In this document: positions 52,076 to 61,026 of the stretch, piece after piece
How positions within the stretch are numbered: position 1 is the first letter of the stretch
How the letters are laid out: the number at the start of each line of letters is the position of its first letter
Assembly: GCA_039939375.1 (NCBI GenBank)
Contig: JBDVJO010000002.1
Location: 248,001 to 312,000, forward strand
Direction of reading: 5' to 3'
Origin: Paracrocinitomix sp039939375
GTDB taxonomy: Bacteria; Bacteroidota; Bacteroidia; Flavobacteriales_D; Crocinitomicaceae
Length of the DNA: 64,000 nucleotides
Made by a program: the position numbers and the translations under genes
Notes under the pieces: model-generated
Told to the model about the DNA's origin: nothing
Seen by the model: only the letters and a program-made list of their open reading frames with translations
Database searches by the model: none

Positions 52076-53344
52076 ATGTCTTTTGACTCCTTAGGTTTAT
52101 CGGCTCCTCTATTAAAAGCTGTTGCAAAAAAAGGGTATACTGAACCTTCTCCAATTCAAGAGAAAGCTATTCCACCAATTCTTCAAGGCAGAGATGTTTT
52201 GGCATCTGCTCAAACAGGAACTGGTAAAACAGCTGGTTTCATATTGCCTATGCTACAAATCATATCTAAGAAAGAACGTCAAGGCAAAAGAAGATTACGT
52301 GCACTAGTCTTAACTCCAACGAGAGAATTGGCAGCTCAAATTCAAGATAATGCAAGAGCTTATAGCGAATTTTTAGATGTTAATAGTGCGGTAGTCTTTG
52401 GTGGGGTGAATATTAATCCGCAAAAGAAGACCTTGAGACAAGGAGTTGATATTTTAATCGCTACACCAGGTAGATTGTTAGACTTACATGGGCAAAACGC
52501 CCTAAGTCTCAAAGAAATTGAATTTTTGGTTTTAGACGAAGCGGACAGAATGTTGGACATGGGATTCCAAAGAGACATCAATAGAATCTTTGCTTTACTT
52601 CCTAAAAAAAGACAGAATTTACTTTTCTCGGCAACCTTTTCAAAAGAGATCAAAAATTTAGCAGGTAAATTCCTTGATCGACCGATTCTGGTAGAGGCTA
52701 CTCCAGAGAACACAGCTGTTGAGGTAATTGATCAAAAAGTATATCGAGTAGATAAATCAGATAAAGCTGCGTTAACTGTAAAATTGATACATGATGGCGA
52801 GTGGTCGCAAGTTTTGATTTTTACCAGAACTAAGCATGGAGCTGACAGGTTGAGCAGAAAACTAGACAAAAGAAAAATTCCGGCGGCAGCTATTCACGGA
52901 AATAAAAGTCAAGGACAGCGAACAAAAGCTTTAGCGGCTTTCAAGAAAGGAGATGTACGAGTTTTAGTGGCCACAGATATTGCTGCTCGTGGTTTGGATA
53001 TTCCTTTATTGCCTTATGTAATCAATTATGAGTTACCTCAAGTTCCTGAAGACTATGTTCACCGAATTGGAAGAACAGGTAGGGCAGGGGCAAGCGGTCA
53101 AGCTATTTCTTTGGTTGAAATAGATGAGATCAAGCAGTTGAAAGCCATTGAAAAATTAATTGGTAAAGCCATTGATTCAGAAGTTGCTGAAGGATTTGAA
53201 CCTACAGATAAGCCTTCAGAAAAGAAGCCTCAGCAACAACGATCAAGGGGTAGAAATAACAATCAGTCAAAGCCTAAAAAGAAAAAAGGAAACTGGAACT
53301 CTAAGAAAGATTCCTGGAAAAAGAAACGACCGAATAAAGATTAG
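52076..53344 (+). CDS. DEAD-box RNA helicase (RhlE type)
   Basis: The 422-residue ATP-dependent RNA helicase has all core motifs: Q-motif near YTEPSPIQEKAI, Walker A ASAQTGTGKTAG, PTRELAAQ, VLDEADRMLDMGF, LLFSATFS, and the C-terminal HRIGRTGRAG. The basic tail (380-422: KKPQQQRSRGRNNNQSKPKK and more lysines) binds RNA. RhlE-type enzymes work in ribosome assembly, RNA decay and cold adaptation. ATG 52076 is chosen because the longer TTG frame starts inside the promoter. Confidence 0.96.
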   Translation: MSFDSLGLSAPLLKAVAKKGYTEPSPIQEKAIPPILQGRDVLASAQTGTGKTAGFILPMLQIISKKERQGKRRLRALVLTPTRELAAQIQDNARAYSEFLDVNSAVVFGGVNINPQKKTLRQGVDILIATPGRLLDLHGQNALSLKEIEFLVLDEADRMLDMGFQRDINRIFALLPKKRQNLLFSATFSKEIKNLAGKFLDRPILVEATPENTAVEVIDQKVYRVDKSDKAALTVKLIHDGEWSQVLIFTRTKHGADRLSRKLDKRKIPAAAIHGNKSQGQRTKALAAFKKGDVRVLVATDIAARGLDIPLLPYVINYELPQVPEDYVHRIGRTGRAGASGQAISLVEIDEIKQLKAIEKLIGKAIDSEVAEGFEPTDKPSEKKPQQQRSRGRNNNQSKPKKKKGNWNSKKDSWKKKRPNKD

Positions 53345-53345
53345 T

Positions 53346-53867
53346 TTAATCTTCAGTCTCTTCTTCTCCTCTAAACAACTCTAGAATCATCCAAAACCCG
53401 ATTAAAGCAAAGCCACCGTATATTCCAATTCGGGCAAAGGGCCAATGCATCATCTTTAAAAATAGCCCTGTAATTGTAATAAAAGCTCCTATAACGAAAA
53501 GTACTTTTAGTAAGGTGAAGTTAGTATCCTTTTTATAGTAGAATCCATCAAAAATATACAAAGCTGCAAAGATGAGTAGGCACAAATTAGCCAATCCTTT
53601 GATTAAAAAATGTTTGTCTGGTAATAGTAACCAGTAGCTAATATGACCTATGGCAAAAAGTACAATTAAACCTCCCTTTAACAAGTCTCTTCTCGTTCGA
53701 TTTTCTTTATTTAAAACAAATTGAGGGTATCCAATAGAAAGTAAAGCATATCCAGCAACTAATAATGACTTAGCACCTGGCCAATGCATAACATGCATAA
53801 TTGAACCGAGCACAATTAAAACAACTGAAGTAACTACTATAGCTTTAAGCAGCTTATTATTTTTCAT
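53346..53867 (-). CDS. Membrane protein with two GldL-like HWP motifs
   Basis: A 173-residue protein with about five or six membrane helices. Two contain the HWP motif: MHVMHWPGAKSLLVAG (HWP 28-30) and LKMMHWPFARIGIYG (HWP 141-143). This resembles the helix of GldL, the inner-membrane motor subunit of gliding and type IX secretion. The sequence otherwise differs from GldL (no long cytoplasmic tail), so function is unknown. It ends 2 bp from the convergent helicase gene and overlaps the glycosylase gene by 11 bp. Confidence 0.6.
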   Translation of the reverse strand: MKNNKLLKAIVVTSVVLIVLGSIMHVMHWPGAKSLLVAGYALLSIGYPQFVLNKENRTRRDLLKGGLIVLFAIGHISYWLLLPDKHFLIKGLANLCLLIFAALYIFDGFYYKKDTNFTLLKVLFVIGAFITITGLFLKMMHWPFARIGIYGGFALIGFWMILELFRGEEETED

Positions 53868-54411
53868 TCCACTTTGGGTTTTCAGCTAACACTTTATCAT
53901 AAATAGGACAGCCTTTATCATGGGCTCCAGGTAAATATCCTGCACTCATCAAGAATTCATTGGTTATTTCGCCGCCAGTAAATGTGAAGGTCTTTTTAAA
54001 CAATTTAACCCATTCTTCTTTTGTTAATGGATGCATTTCATCCAACCATTTTCTAAAGGATCCATGCTCTTTTTGAAGCGTTATAATAGCTTGAGCATTA
54101 TAAATAGCGGCATTCACTTTTAGTTTGTTACGGATGATTCCTTGGTCAGAAAGTAAACGATTTCTATCTTTTTCTGAATAATTCGCCACTTTTTCAATTT
54201 CAAAGTTTGAATATGCGGCTCTAAAGTTTTCTTTCTTTATAAGGATTGTGTTCCAAGAAAGGCCTGCTTGATTGATTTCCAAAAGCAGTCTGCCAAATAG
54301 CTCGTTGTCATTTAAAATGGGAAAACCATATTCGGTATCATGATAAATTTTGTGAAGATTATCGGCTGGTTTATCTGCAACAAATGAGCAATACGTTTTT
54401 TGAGGTTCCAT
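53857..54411 (-). CDS. DNA-3-methyladenine glycosylase I (Tag family)
   Basis: I chose ATG 54411 (MEPQKTYCSF), where Tag proteins normally start; a frame extension to 54429 adds six residues. The enzyme removes 3-methyladenine from DNA. Motifs include YHDTEYGFPILNDNELFGRL, LEINQAGLSWNTILIKKENF with the catalytic Glu, FRKWLDEM and the metal-site histidine and cysteine near AGYLPGAHDKGCP. Together with the MGMT gene at 40.5 kb it makes a second alkylation-repair gene in the window. It overlaps the downstream membrane protein gene. Confidence 0.93.
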   Translation of the reverse strand: MEPQKTYCSFVADKPADNLHKIYHDTEYGFPILNDNELFGRLLLEINQAGLSWNTILIKKENFRAAYSNFEIEKVANYSEKDRNRLLSDQGIIRNKLKVNAAIYNAQAIITLQKEHGSFRKWLDEMHPLTKEEWVKLFKKTFTFTGGEITNEFLMSAGYLPGAHDKGCPIYDKVLAENPKWNEK

Positions 54412-54482
54412 TTTAATGTTTGTATCCAATTAGGTATATCTACTTTATTAAGGTGAAATAAGTTGATAATCACCTCCAGCGA

Positions 54483-55619
54483 CTATTCAGGCGGACCTAA
54501 AGAAACTACGGTTCCTGATTTTCGAACTTTAGCCGTGAATTGTTCCCCCATCATGATACTATTCCATTCACCTTCATTCGTTTCATAAAACAAGGCACTG
54601 TGATCTGAATCTCCACCAATTACTTTTAAATTGACCACGTATTTTTCTGTTCGTTGACCTTCACGCTCACGGTTGTTTAAGTTATAATCAGGCCATTTCG
54701 GATGATGATCTTTTCCCGAAATAATTGGACTTCTGTCTAGTTCCCAGCGGTCTATTTCATAAGTGTACCAAGTGTCATAAACAGGCTCATCTCGATAAAC
54801 TTCTCTTTCCACTCTTTCCGTTCCAACTTGCTGACTTTCGTAAATTGGTTCTTCGCAGTATTGCGTTTCAAAATATCCATTTCCTTTATCCACGGTTCCG
54901 CATTCAACCTGTTGAGTACCTACTTGGACATCTTCATATATCGGTTCTTCATCCCATTCAGAGTGGTCATAAACTTGTTTTGTGCCACTCTTTCTGCGTT
55001 CACTTTTAATTTTTTTTCCGCCAGATGGTATATTCCAAGCTTCTTCTCTAACTGTTCTTGATTTTTCAATTTCAACTTGTCTTTCCCAACTGTACCCAGT
55101 GACTTCAACTTTTAAATTCTCGGTCGCAAAAAATTGACGGTAGATAAATACAATGGCTAAAATAGCTACCAAACTTATGCCCGCCATCAGGGCGATTTTC
55201 TTAAATCGCTGTTTTACGGGAACATATTCCTTGGCTGCTGCTTTTTTCTGTGAACCAGTCGGAGCTTGACCTCCAGAATATGATTTCGTTTTTAAATCTC
55301 CACCTAAACCAATCCACTCTTCATATTCTTTATCTCTCGGCGTATCGCAATGGACACAAATATCTGAACTTGCTTTGTTGTGATAATTACAATGAAAACA
55401 GTGCCAATTGGCTCCTGAAGTTGCATCAGCAATTTTATGAGCATCCTTAATGATTGGTGCATTTTTAGGAACATAAAAAACAACATCTTTAGGTCGGTGT
55501 TTTCCACATTTTTCGCACTTTAATGCCGGTCCACGATTTACATGATTACATGCATCTTCACCTGATAAATCTATGTGCGTACAACGCCATTTTCCTTCTT
55601 TAAAAACTTTTTTCGCCAT
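54483..55619 (-). CDS. RanBP2-type zinc-finger membrane protein
   Basis: A 378-residue protein. Three C-x2-C fingers of RanBP2 type are at the N-terminus: WRCTHIDLSGEDACN, CEKCGKHRP, and WHCFHCNYHNKASSDICVHC near 73-92. A membrane helix follows near 142-162 (KIALMAGISLVAILAIVFIY). The outside part (170-378) is tyrosine- and glutamate-rich, with the repeated phrases EEPIYEDVQVGTQQVE, EEPIYESQQVGTERVE and DEPVYDTWYTYEIDRWE. The fingers would be cytoplasmic. Function is unknown. Confidence 0.7.
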   Translation of the reverse strand: MAKKVFKEGKWRCTHIDLSGEDACNHVNRGPALKCEKCGKHRPKDVVFYVPKNAPIIKDAHKIADATSGANWHCFHCNYHNKASSDICVHCDTPRDKEYEEWIGLGGDLKTKSYSGGQAPTGSQKKAAAKEYVPVKQRFKKIALMAGISLVAILAIVFIYRQFFATENLKVEVTGYSWERQVEIEKSRTVREEAWNIPSGGKKIKSERRKSGTKQVYDHSEWDEEPIYEDVQVGTQQVECGTVDKGNGYFETQYCEEPIYESQQVGTERVEREVYRDEPVYDTWYTYEIDRWELDRSPIISGKDHHPKWPDYNLNNREREGQRTEKYVVNLKVIGGDSDHSALFYETNEGEWNSIMMGEQFTAKVRKSGTVVSLGPPE

Positions 55620-55702
55620 GCTGAATATTGATTACCGATAAAGGTATAAAAAATGAAATAACTAATATTTTATGTTCAATTCAGTTTTGAAGAATTTAAT
55701 TT

Positions 55703-56179
55703 TTATTTAGGAAGTTTTTTTAGCAGCGTTTGCTGATCGAAATTAGTAAAAATCATGACCACCTCTTCTTTTAGCAATTGACCATTTTTAGCTGACAATC
55801 TAATTGTATCTACCTTGTGATTATACAAAAAATGAATGGTCTTATCTTCACAATCTAGATCAAATTTCGTCAATCCAATTTGAGAAACATCTGAGTAATC
55901 TGACTTAACAATGTCAGAATCAGAATTGAGTGTTTCGGATTTGTTTCCTGAAATAAATTCAAAACTTAAACCATTAACTGAATCTAATTTAGTGGGTCCA
56001 ATTATTCTAATATTTAAAAAACGATAACCAGCCAACTCAGAGTATTCTATATAACCATTTGAAAAATCACTCCAGAAAATAGGGTTTGCTTTAATTTTCT
56101 GAAGTTTCTCTTTTAAAATTTTGTCATAGGCCTTTGCAGCATACCCATTAATTATTTGCTTAAAAAAATCAAGTTTCAT
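55703..56179 (-). CDS. Hypothetical protein
   Basis: A 158-residue protein without a signal peptide. It is mostly strands with a helical start (LDFFKQIINGYAAKAYDKIL). I do not recognise a family. The frame has normal codon use compared with its neighbours. It starts 4 bp after the stop of the small membrane protein gene on the same strand, so the two probably form an operon. The end of the gene is followed by an 83-bp gap before the zinc-finger gene. Confidence 0.55.
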   Translation of the reverse strand: MKLDFFKQIINGYAAKAYDKILKEKLQKIKANPIFWSDFSNGYIEYSELAGYRFLNIRIIGPTKLDSVNGLSFEFISGNKSETLNSDSDIVKSDYSDVSQIGLTKFDLDCEDKTIHFLYNHKVDTIRLSAKNGQLLKEEVVMIFTNFDQQTLLKKLPK

Positions 56180-56183
56180 TTTA

Positions 56184-56492
56184 CTAAAGAAAATTTATCA
56201 CATAAAGCATAGTTGCTCCAAGAAATAGTAAAATCAAAAGGAATTTAAAACTAGATCTCCTAGAATTTTCAGAAAATGGTAATGTAGTTTTACCCGAAAT
56301 TTCGATTGTTTTTTCTTGTCCCAGAATATCTTTTTCTAGGTTTTCTTGGGTATGATATTTTCTGTTTCGGACTTTAACAGTGATGAATACTATTATGATT
56401 AAAAATGAAATAAAGGAAAAAGTGTAGACGTCAAGAAAATTAACTCCAAAATCATCAATATTTCCAATGGGTTGTTGACCGAAACAATTCAA
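56184..56492 (-). CDS. Small membrane protein
   Basis: A 102-residue protein with two hydrophobic segments: VYTFSFISFLIIIVFITVKV near 26-46 and FKFLLILLFLGATMLYVINF near the C-terminus. A charged middle lies between them. It is followed directly by the 158-residue gene. No family or function is recognised. The start could also be further in, since the first residues are not conserved-looking. Confidence 0.5.
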   Translation of the reverse strand: MNCFGQQPIGNIDDFGVNFLDVYTFSFISFLIIIVFITVKVRNRKYHTQENLEKDILGQEKTIEISGKTTLPFSENSRRSSFKFLLILLFLGATMLYVINFL

Positions 56493-56600
56493 TAACTTCT
56501 TAAAACTAAAGATATCTATTTAAAGTTTAACCAACTGTTGAAAGGTATAAGAATGTTTAAAATCCGTCTAAATACGGATGTAAAAGCACAAACTCTTCTG

Positions 56601-56608
56601 TAGCTTTG
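56601..56608 (+). promoter_or_regulatory. Candidate -7 promoter element
   Basis: TAGCTTTG matches TAnnTTTG and lies 19 bp before the ATG at 56628 of the T9SS-tailed protein. The -33 element is not clear. Confidence 0.5.
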
Positions 56609-56627
56609 TAAGAAAAATAATAATTAT

Positions 56628-58043
56628 ATGAAATTTGCCCTTTTGCCCCTCGCAATTACGCTTGTATCAAGCACTTTTGCCCAAAACACGATATACTGGA
56701 CAGATCCAGTTGTTATTGAAGAATCAGAAGATGGTCAACGACCTAGAATATCTTTGCTAGATGATAATTCGCCAGTTTTGATGTATTCTACTTATTTACT
56801 AAGTGGTAAAAATTTATATTTCTCAAAATGGGAAAACAATGATTTTGCCCAGCCGGTTCAAATGAATGATGCCAACCTGTTAACTTATGATTGGGGTGGA
56901 GCTGAAATTGATACAGACGGTGAAAACGTTTATGTTGTTTTTAAAGAAGAGAATGTGACAACAGGAAGGGTGTATATTCGCCACTCTGATGATGGAGGCC
57001 TCACCTGGGGCATTAAAAATCAGATAGAAGATGCCGGTGGAGAATTAGCCATGTATCCTGCGGTTAAAGCTTATGATGGAAACCGTGTTATGGTCACTTA
57101 TATGACACACGGAACAGGAGGAGTAAATCCGCAATACATTGTTAAAACATCTGTAGACAGTGCACAAACTTTTTCTAGCGCTACACAAGTTTCCGCAGGG
57201 TATGGAGATGAAGCATGTTATTGCTGTCCTGCTGCTTTTGCCGCAAATGATGATTATCAAGTGTTGGCTTTTAGAAATGACGATAATAATATAAGAGATA
57301 TAAAAGCTGCTGTTTCAACTGATCATGGCACGTCTTTTCCTGATTATGTAAGTTTGGATGATCATGATTGGTATTTAACTGCATGCCCATCAACTGGCCC
57401 AGAAATAGAATTGGTGAATGCAACACTTTACGCAACATACATGAATAAAGGTGAAGGAGATGAAATGGTTTATTTCGTTCAAGATGATCTTTCAGATGCT
57501 ACACCTTATGAAGAGAAACAAGTAATTGCAACTGATTCAGTAGACAATGTGAATCATCCTGCTTTAGCTAATATTGGAGATACGGTGGTGGTTGTTTGGC
57601 AACAAGCTGAAAATGGAGAAACAAATCTTTGGTACAATTTTTCATTTAACGGAATTTCAGATTGGGATGAAGCCAATGCGGCACCAGTTTTAGATATTGC
57701 TAATTCTCAAAACTATTGTGATTTGGCAATTGGAACTGACGGATCTTTGCATCTTGTTTACAGAGACGAATACGAGAATAGAGTAATGTATACAAGAGGT
57801 TATTTCTCGGCTTTGTCTATTGACAACAATACAGCTCAAAATTTTGAAGTCTATCCCAATCCAGCGAACAACGAAGTCGTATTAAAGGGTATAACTGAAA
57901 CATCAAAAGTTACGGTAAGTACTTTAACTGGTGAATTAGTATTAAAAATGACTGGAAACCAGTTAAATGTTCAAGAATTACCTGCAGGAGTTTACTTGAT
58001 TGAGGTTGAAGGGTTCGAAACTAAAAGGTTGATAGTAGAATAG
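56628..58043 (+). CDS. Secreted BNR/sialidase-like protein with T9SS type A tail
   Basis: A 471-residue protein with signal MKFALLPLAITLVSSTFAQ. A beta-propeller with Asp-box-like segments follows (IRHSDDGGLTWGIK near 116 and AAVSTDHGTSFPDYV near 220), which suggests sialidase/BNR ancestry. A cysteine cluster DEACYCCPAAF is near 190. The C-terminus FEVYPNPANNEVVLKG with a final TKRLIVE is the type A T9SS sorting domain, so it is exported to the surface. Catalytic sialidase residues are not evident, so enzymatic activity is not claimed. Confidence 0.8.
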   Translation: MKFALLPLAITLVSSTFAQNTIYWTDPVVIEESEDGQRPRISLLDDNSPVLMYSTYLLSGKNLYFSKWENNDFAQPVQMNDANLLTYDWGGAEIDTDGENVYVVFKEENVTTGRVYIRHSDDGGLTWGIKNQIEDAGGELAMYPAVKAYDGNRVMVTYMTHGTGGVNPQYIVKTSVDSAQTFSSATQVSAGYGDEACYCCPAAFAANDDYQVLAFRNDDNNIRDIKAAVSTDHGTSFPDYVSLDDHDWYLTACPSTGPEIELVNATLYATYMNKGEGDEMVYFVQDDLSDATPYEEKQVIATDSVDNVNHPALANIGDTVVVVWQQAENGETNLWYNFSFNGISDWDEANAAPVLDIANSQNYCDLAIGTDGSLHLVYRDEYENRVMYTRGYFSALSIDNNTAQNFEVYPNPANNEVVLKGITETSKVTVSTLTGELVLKMTGNQLNVQELPAGVYLIEVEGFETKRLIVE

Positions 58044-58054
58044 GTATTTAAATT

Positions 58055-58091
58055 AAAAGGGCCACTTCAAATATGAAGTGACCCCTTTTTT
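58055..58091. terminator. Bidirectional terminator
   Basis: AAAAGGG-CACTTCA pairs with TGAAGTG-CCCCTTTT around AATA. T-runs or A-runs flank both sides, which suits the convergent genes at 56628 and 58111. Confidence 0.8.
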
Positions 58092-58110
58092 GATTATAGG
58101 AAATGAAAAT

Positions 58111-59793
58111 CTATTTTCTAATCATTAGAGGTAAGTTTGAAGTTCCTTTTAAGTTTGAGAAGCTAACAATATAGTTACCAGTATTTAAACTACTCACATT
58201 GATTTCTTCATTGTTTTGAACTTCAGAGTTTAAAACGATTCTTCCTGTCATGTCCATAATTTGAACAAAAGTAGTTTCGTTTATTCCTTCAACTCTTATA
58301 TAATCAGCAGTTGGATTTGGAAATACATTTAATTGTAATTCGTTTTGGTCGATACTAGCAAACGCTGTAGGTAATTCAACCATAGCTCCACCAGCAGGCA
58401 AGGCAACCCACAATCCGAAGCCAGCTCCGTTACTGTTAACAGCAGGGTCAACAAAACCACTTGCAACAACTACGATTCCCAAGTCCGCTAAGCTTAGTGT
58501 AGCTAGAGGTGCTGAATAAGAAAATAATGTGGTTGCACCAGTCATATCTTGAACTTCAAGTATATAATCAGCATTTGCTAATTCTAAATACCCCGCGAAA
58601 TCACCATACATTGCATCATCTACAATTGTTCCGGCTCCTACTGCTGAAACGTCAACTGTCGGTGCATCTGTTGAACCATGGAATACCAAAACATCTGTAT
58701 TTCCTGAAACATTTGAAGTTTCTTGCCCCATGTCAAATACATCTAAAGAAAAACTTGTTGCCGGAGTGTATCCAGACATGCTAATGATTCCATTTGCGAT
58801 TGCCACATAAGTTTCGTTCGCTGAAAAGGTCGTTGGAATATCTACGATTGCATCACCAACATCAGTGCTATTTCCAGGTGCAATGGAAATTTCGTTTTCT
58901 ACTTCTGCAGGAACGTCAATATAAGCTGAGGCAGTTCTAAATGCAAAATCATCAATTAAAAGATCTCCATTAAAGTAAACATCCACGGTAGCAGCAGCTG
59001 CATCAGCAGAATTATGAATTACTTGTAATCTAGCTTGAGAGCTTGGTAATTCTACCATGTCTCCTCCAGAAGGTAGAGCAACCCAAAGTCCAAATGCTTC
59101 ACCGTTACTATTGTTTGATGGGTCTAAAAATCCGCTTGCCACTACTACTGCAGCTGCATCATCTAAACCTAATGTTGCCAATGGCGCTTGAAAACTTGCC
59201 ACTACGACTGATCCTGTTTCATCCGTTACATTTAAAGTATAATCAGCTGTTGGTAGTTCTAGGTAGGATGTGAAATCACCATATTCGGCGTTGTTAACTA
59301 GTGGCATCATTGCGCCTCCTGGAGTTGAAACATCAACTGTCGGTGCATCAGTTGAACCGTGAAATACTAGGACGTCAGTATTCCCTGTTGAATTTGCTGT
59401 TTCCTGTCCCATTACCATTACATCAAGAGTAATTGGCGGAGCCGGTGAATAACCGCTTCCACTTAAAATTCCATTCGCTATTACGACATAGGTTTCGTTA
59501 GACATTAATGTAAGGTCAAATGCGATTAGAGTATCATCAGCGCTCATAGAATTTCCTGCTGCTATACCGACTTGAAGCGCTCCAGGAGCAACATCAATAA
59601 ATGAAGTCGCGGTTCTGAATTCAAAGTCGTCAACTAGTAAAGTAGCTCCGGCATAGATATCTACGACTTCAGTTGCAGCATCTGCAGAGTTGTGAATGAT
59701 TTGGACTCTTGCATCTTGTGCAAAAATTCCGGTTGCCGAAAATAATCCCACGGCCAAGATGTAATTTTTTAAAGTGTTAAATTTTTCTTTCAT
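58111..59793 (-). CDS. Secreted protein with two DUF4397 domains and T9SS tail
   Basis: I chose ATG 59793 (MKEKFNTLKNYILAVGLFSATG) for its signal peptide. Two DUF4397 repeats of about 220 residues are seen: QIIHNSADAATEVVDIYAG near 33 and QVIHNSADAAAATVDVYFNG near 256, each with DTDVLVFHGSTDAPTVDVS-like middles (VLVFHGSTDAPTVDVS). The last 80 residues (LNVFPNPTADYIRVEG, IVSFSNLKGTSNLPLMIRK) are the type A T9SS sorting domain. It is a surface or secreted protein, often with adhesive role; none is shown here. Confidence 0.92.
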   Translation of the reverse strand: MKEKFNTLKNYILAVGLFSATGIFAQDARVQIIHNSADAATEVVDIYAGATLLVDDFEFRTATSFIDVAPGALQVGIAAGNSMSADDTLIAFDLTLMSNETYVVIANGILSGSGYSPAPPITLDVMVMGQETANSTGNTDVLVFHGSTDAPTVDVSTPGGAMMPLVNNAEYGDFTSYLELPTADYTLNVTDETGSVVVASFQAPLATLGLDDAAAVVVASGFLDPSNNSNGEAFGLWVALPSGGDMVELPSSQARLQVIHNSADAAAATVDVYFNGDLLIDDFAFRTASAYIDVPAEVENEISIAPGNSTDVGDAIVDIPTTFSANETYVAIANGIISMSGYTPATSFSLDVFDMGQETSNVSGNTDVLVFHGSTDAPTVDVSAVGAGTIVDDAMYGDFAGYLELANADYILEVQDMTGATTLFSYSAPLATLSLADLGIVVVASGFVDPAVNSNGAGFGLWVALPAGGAMVELPTAFASIDQNELQLNVFPNPTADYIRVEGINETTFVQIMDMTGRIVLNSEVQNNEEINVSSLNTGNYIVSFSNLKGTSNLPLMIRK

Positions 59794-60018
59794 AATAATT
59801 AGTTTAAGTATTCTATGTTGGAACATGTAAAGCTTCTATTTTGTTTAATGTTTTTGTTCTAATATTAAACAAAATAATCCAAACACCTGAAGAACAATCG
59901 TTTATGTTTCTTTTTTTTGAGATCTAGGAAACATTATTTGATGTGAGACCTTTTTTCCATAGTCGTCATCTATTAAAAAAAGCTACTCTGAATCTATAAT
60001 TAGGGCTGAGAAATATCT

Positions 60019-60026
60019 TATTTTTG
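60019..60026 (+). promoter_or_regulatory. Candidate -7 promoter element of the kinase-like gene
   Basis: TATTTTTG fits TAnnTTTG, 16 bp before ATG 60043. No TTG is at the best -33 distance. Confidence 0.45.
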
Positions 60027-60042
60027 TTCAGTCAAATCGAAC

Positions 60043-61026
60043 ATGGACAGCAACTTTGAGAAATATCTCTTGAACTTAACCAATGCTTCAAATTGCCTTA
60101 AAAAAGAGGTGATTCAATCGTTATGGAGTGGGTATGGGGAGATTTCACGTTACCAATTGTTCGATTCAGATATTGAAACGGTTGTTGTTAAGAATATTAA
60201 TGTTCAGGCGTCCGCCGATCATCCAAGAGGTTGGAATACGGATTTCGGACACCTACGTAAAGTCCGATCATACGAAGTAGAAACATTCTGGTATAAAAAC
60301 TTTGCGCATTATTGTGATGATTCTTGTCCTGTTCCAAAATTTATTGGGGAATTTGAGGAATTAAATGAGCAATGGATTGTCTTGGAAGATTTGAATAAAC
60401 ACTATCCTTTGAGAAAAAGTCAGCTATCAATAAATGAGGTCAAGGTATGTTTGAAATGGCTAGCAAATTTTCATGCTAAGTTTATCGATAGAAAGCCTCT
60501 CGGTTTATGGAAAACCGGAACTTATTGGCATTTAGAAACGCGTCCAGAAGAATTTGAAAAAATTGAAAACACCGAATTGAAGTCAAAAGCTCAGTTGATT
60601 GATGAAAAATTGAATAATTGCCAATTTCAGACAATCGTTCATGGAGATGCGAAACTTGCTAACTTTTGTTTTTCTGAAGATGGAAATAAAGTGGCAGCAG
60701 TAGATTTTCAATATGTTGGCGGAGGTTGTGGAATGAAGGATGTTGCTTATTTCTTGGGGAGCTGTTTGTCAGGAGTGGCATGTGAAGAACTGGAAGCGGA
60801 ACTTTTAGATTTTTATTTTATTGAATTAGATAATGGGTTAAAATCAAGGGAAAAATCAATTGATATTCCATTGCTGAAGGAGGAATGGACAAATCTTTAT
60901 TCTTATGCCTGTGCAGATTTTTCACGATTTCTTTTGGGCTGGATGCCCGATCATCAGAAATTGAACGATTATAATAAACGAAAGTTAGAAGTTGTGTTGA
61001 AACAAGTTACTTTGACTTCGTTTTAA
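60043..61026 (+). CDS. Aminoglycoside phosphotransferase-like kinase (APH/choline kinase family)
   Basis: A 327-residue small-molecule kinase fold. ATP and catalytic motifs: WIVLEDLNKHYPL (hinge), IVHGDAKLANFCFS (the Brenner-type HxDxxxxN motif, near 203-213), and VAAVDFQYVGGGCGMKDVAYF with the DFQ metal site. The length and the CGMKD segment resemble the EcKinase/DUF1679-like and choline kinase-like branch. The substrate is unknown, perhaps an alcohol or amino alcohol. The gene's 3' end overlaps the end of the convergent membrane gene by 20 bp. Confidence 0.88.
   Translation: MDSNFEKYLLNLTNASNCLKKEVIQSLWSGYGEISRYQLFDSDIETVVVKNINVQASADHPRGWNTDFGHLRKVRSYEVETFWYKNFAHYCDDSCPVPKFIGEFEELNEQWIVLEDLNKHYPLRKSQLSINEVKVCLKWLANFHAKFIDRKPLGLWKTGTYWHLETRPEEFEKIENTELKSKAQLIDEKLNNCQFQTIVHGDAKLANFCFSEDGNKVAAVDFQYVGGGCGMKDVAYFLGSCLSGVACEELEAELLDFYFIELDNGLKSREKSIDIPLLKEEWTNLYSYACADFSRFLLGWMPDHQKLNDYNKRKLEVVLKQVTLTSF

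Noticed and set aside
56628..58043. Active sialidase
   Set aside because: Asp-box-like segments are present, but I could not find the arginine triad and the Tyr/Glu pair, so only the fold is suggested.
58509..59273. Plus-strand frames of 76-91 codons, rich in His and Leu
   Set aside because: Antisense of the DUF4397 gene; low-complexity composition from the opposite strand.
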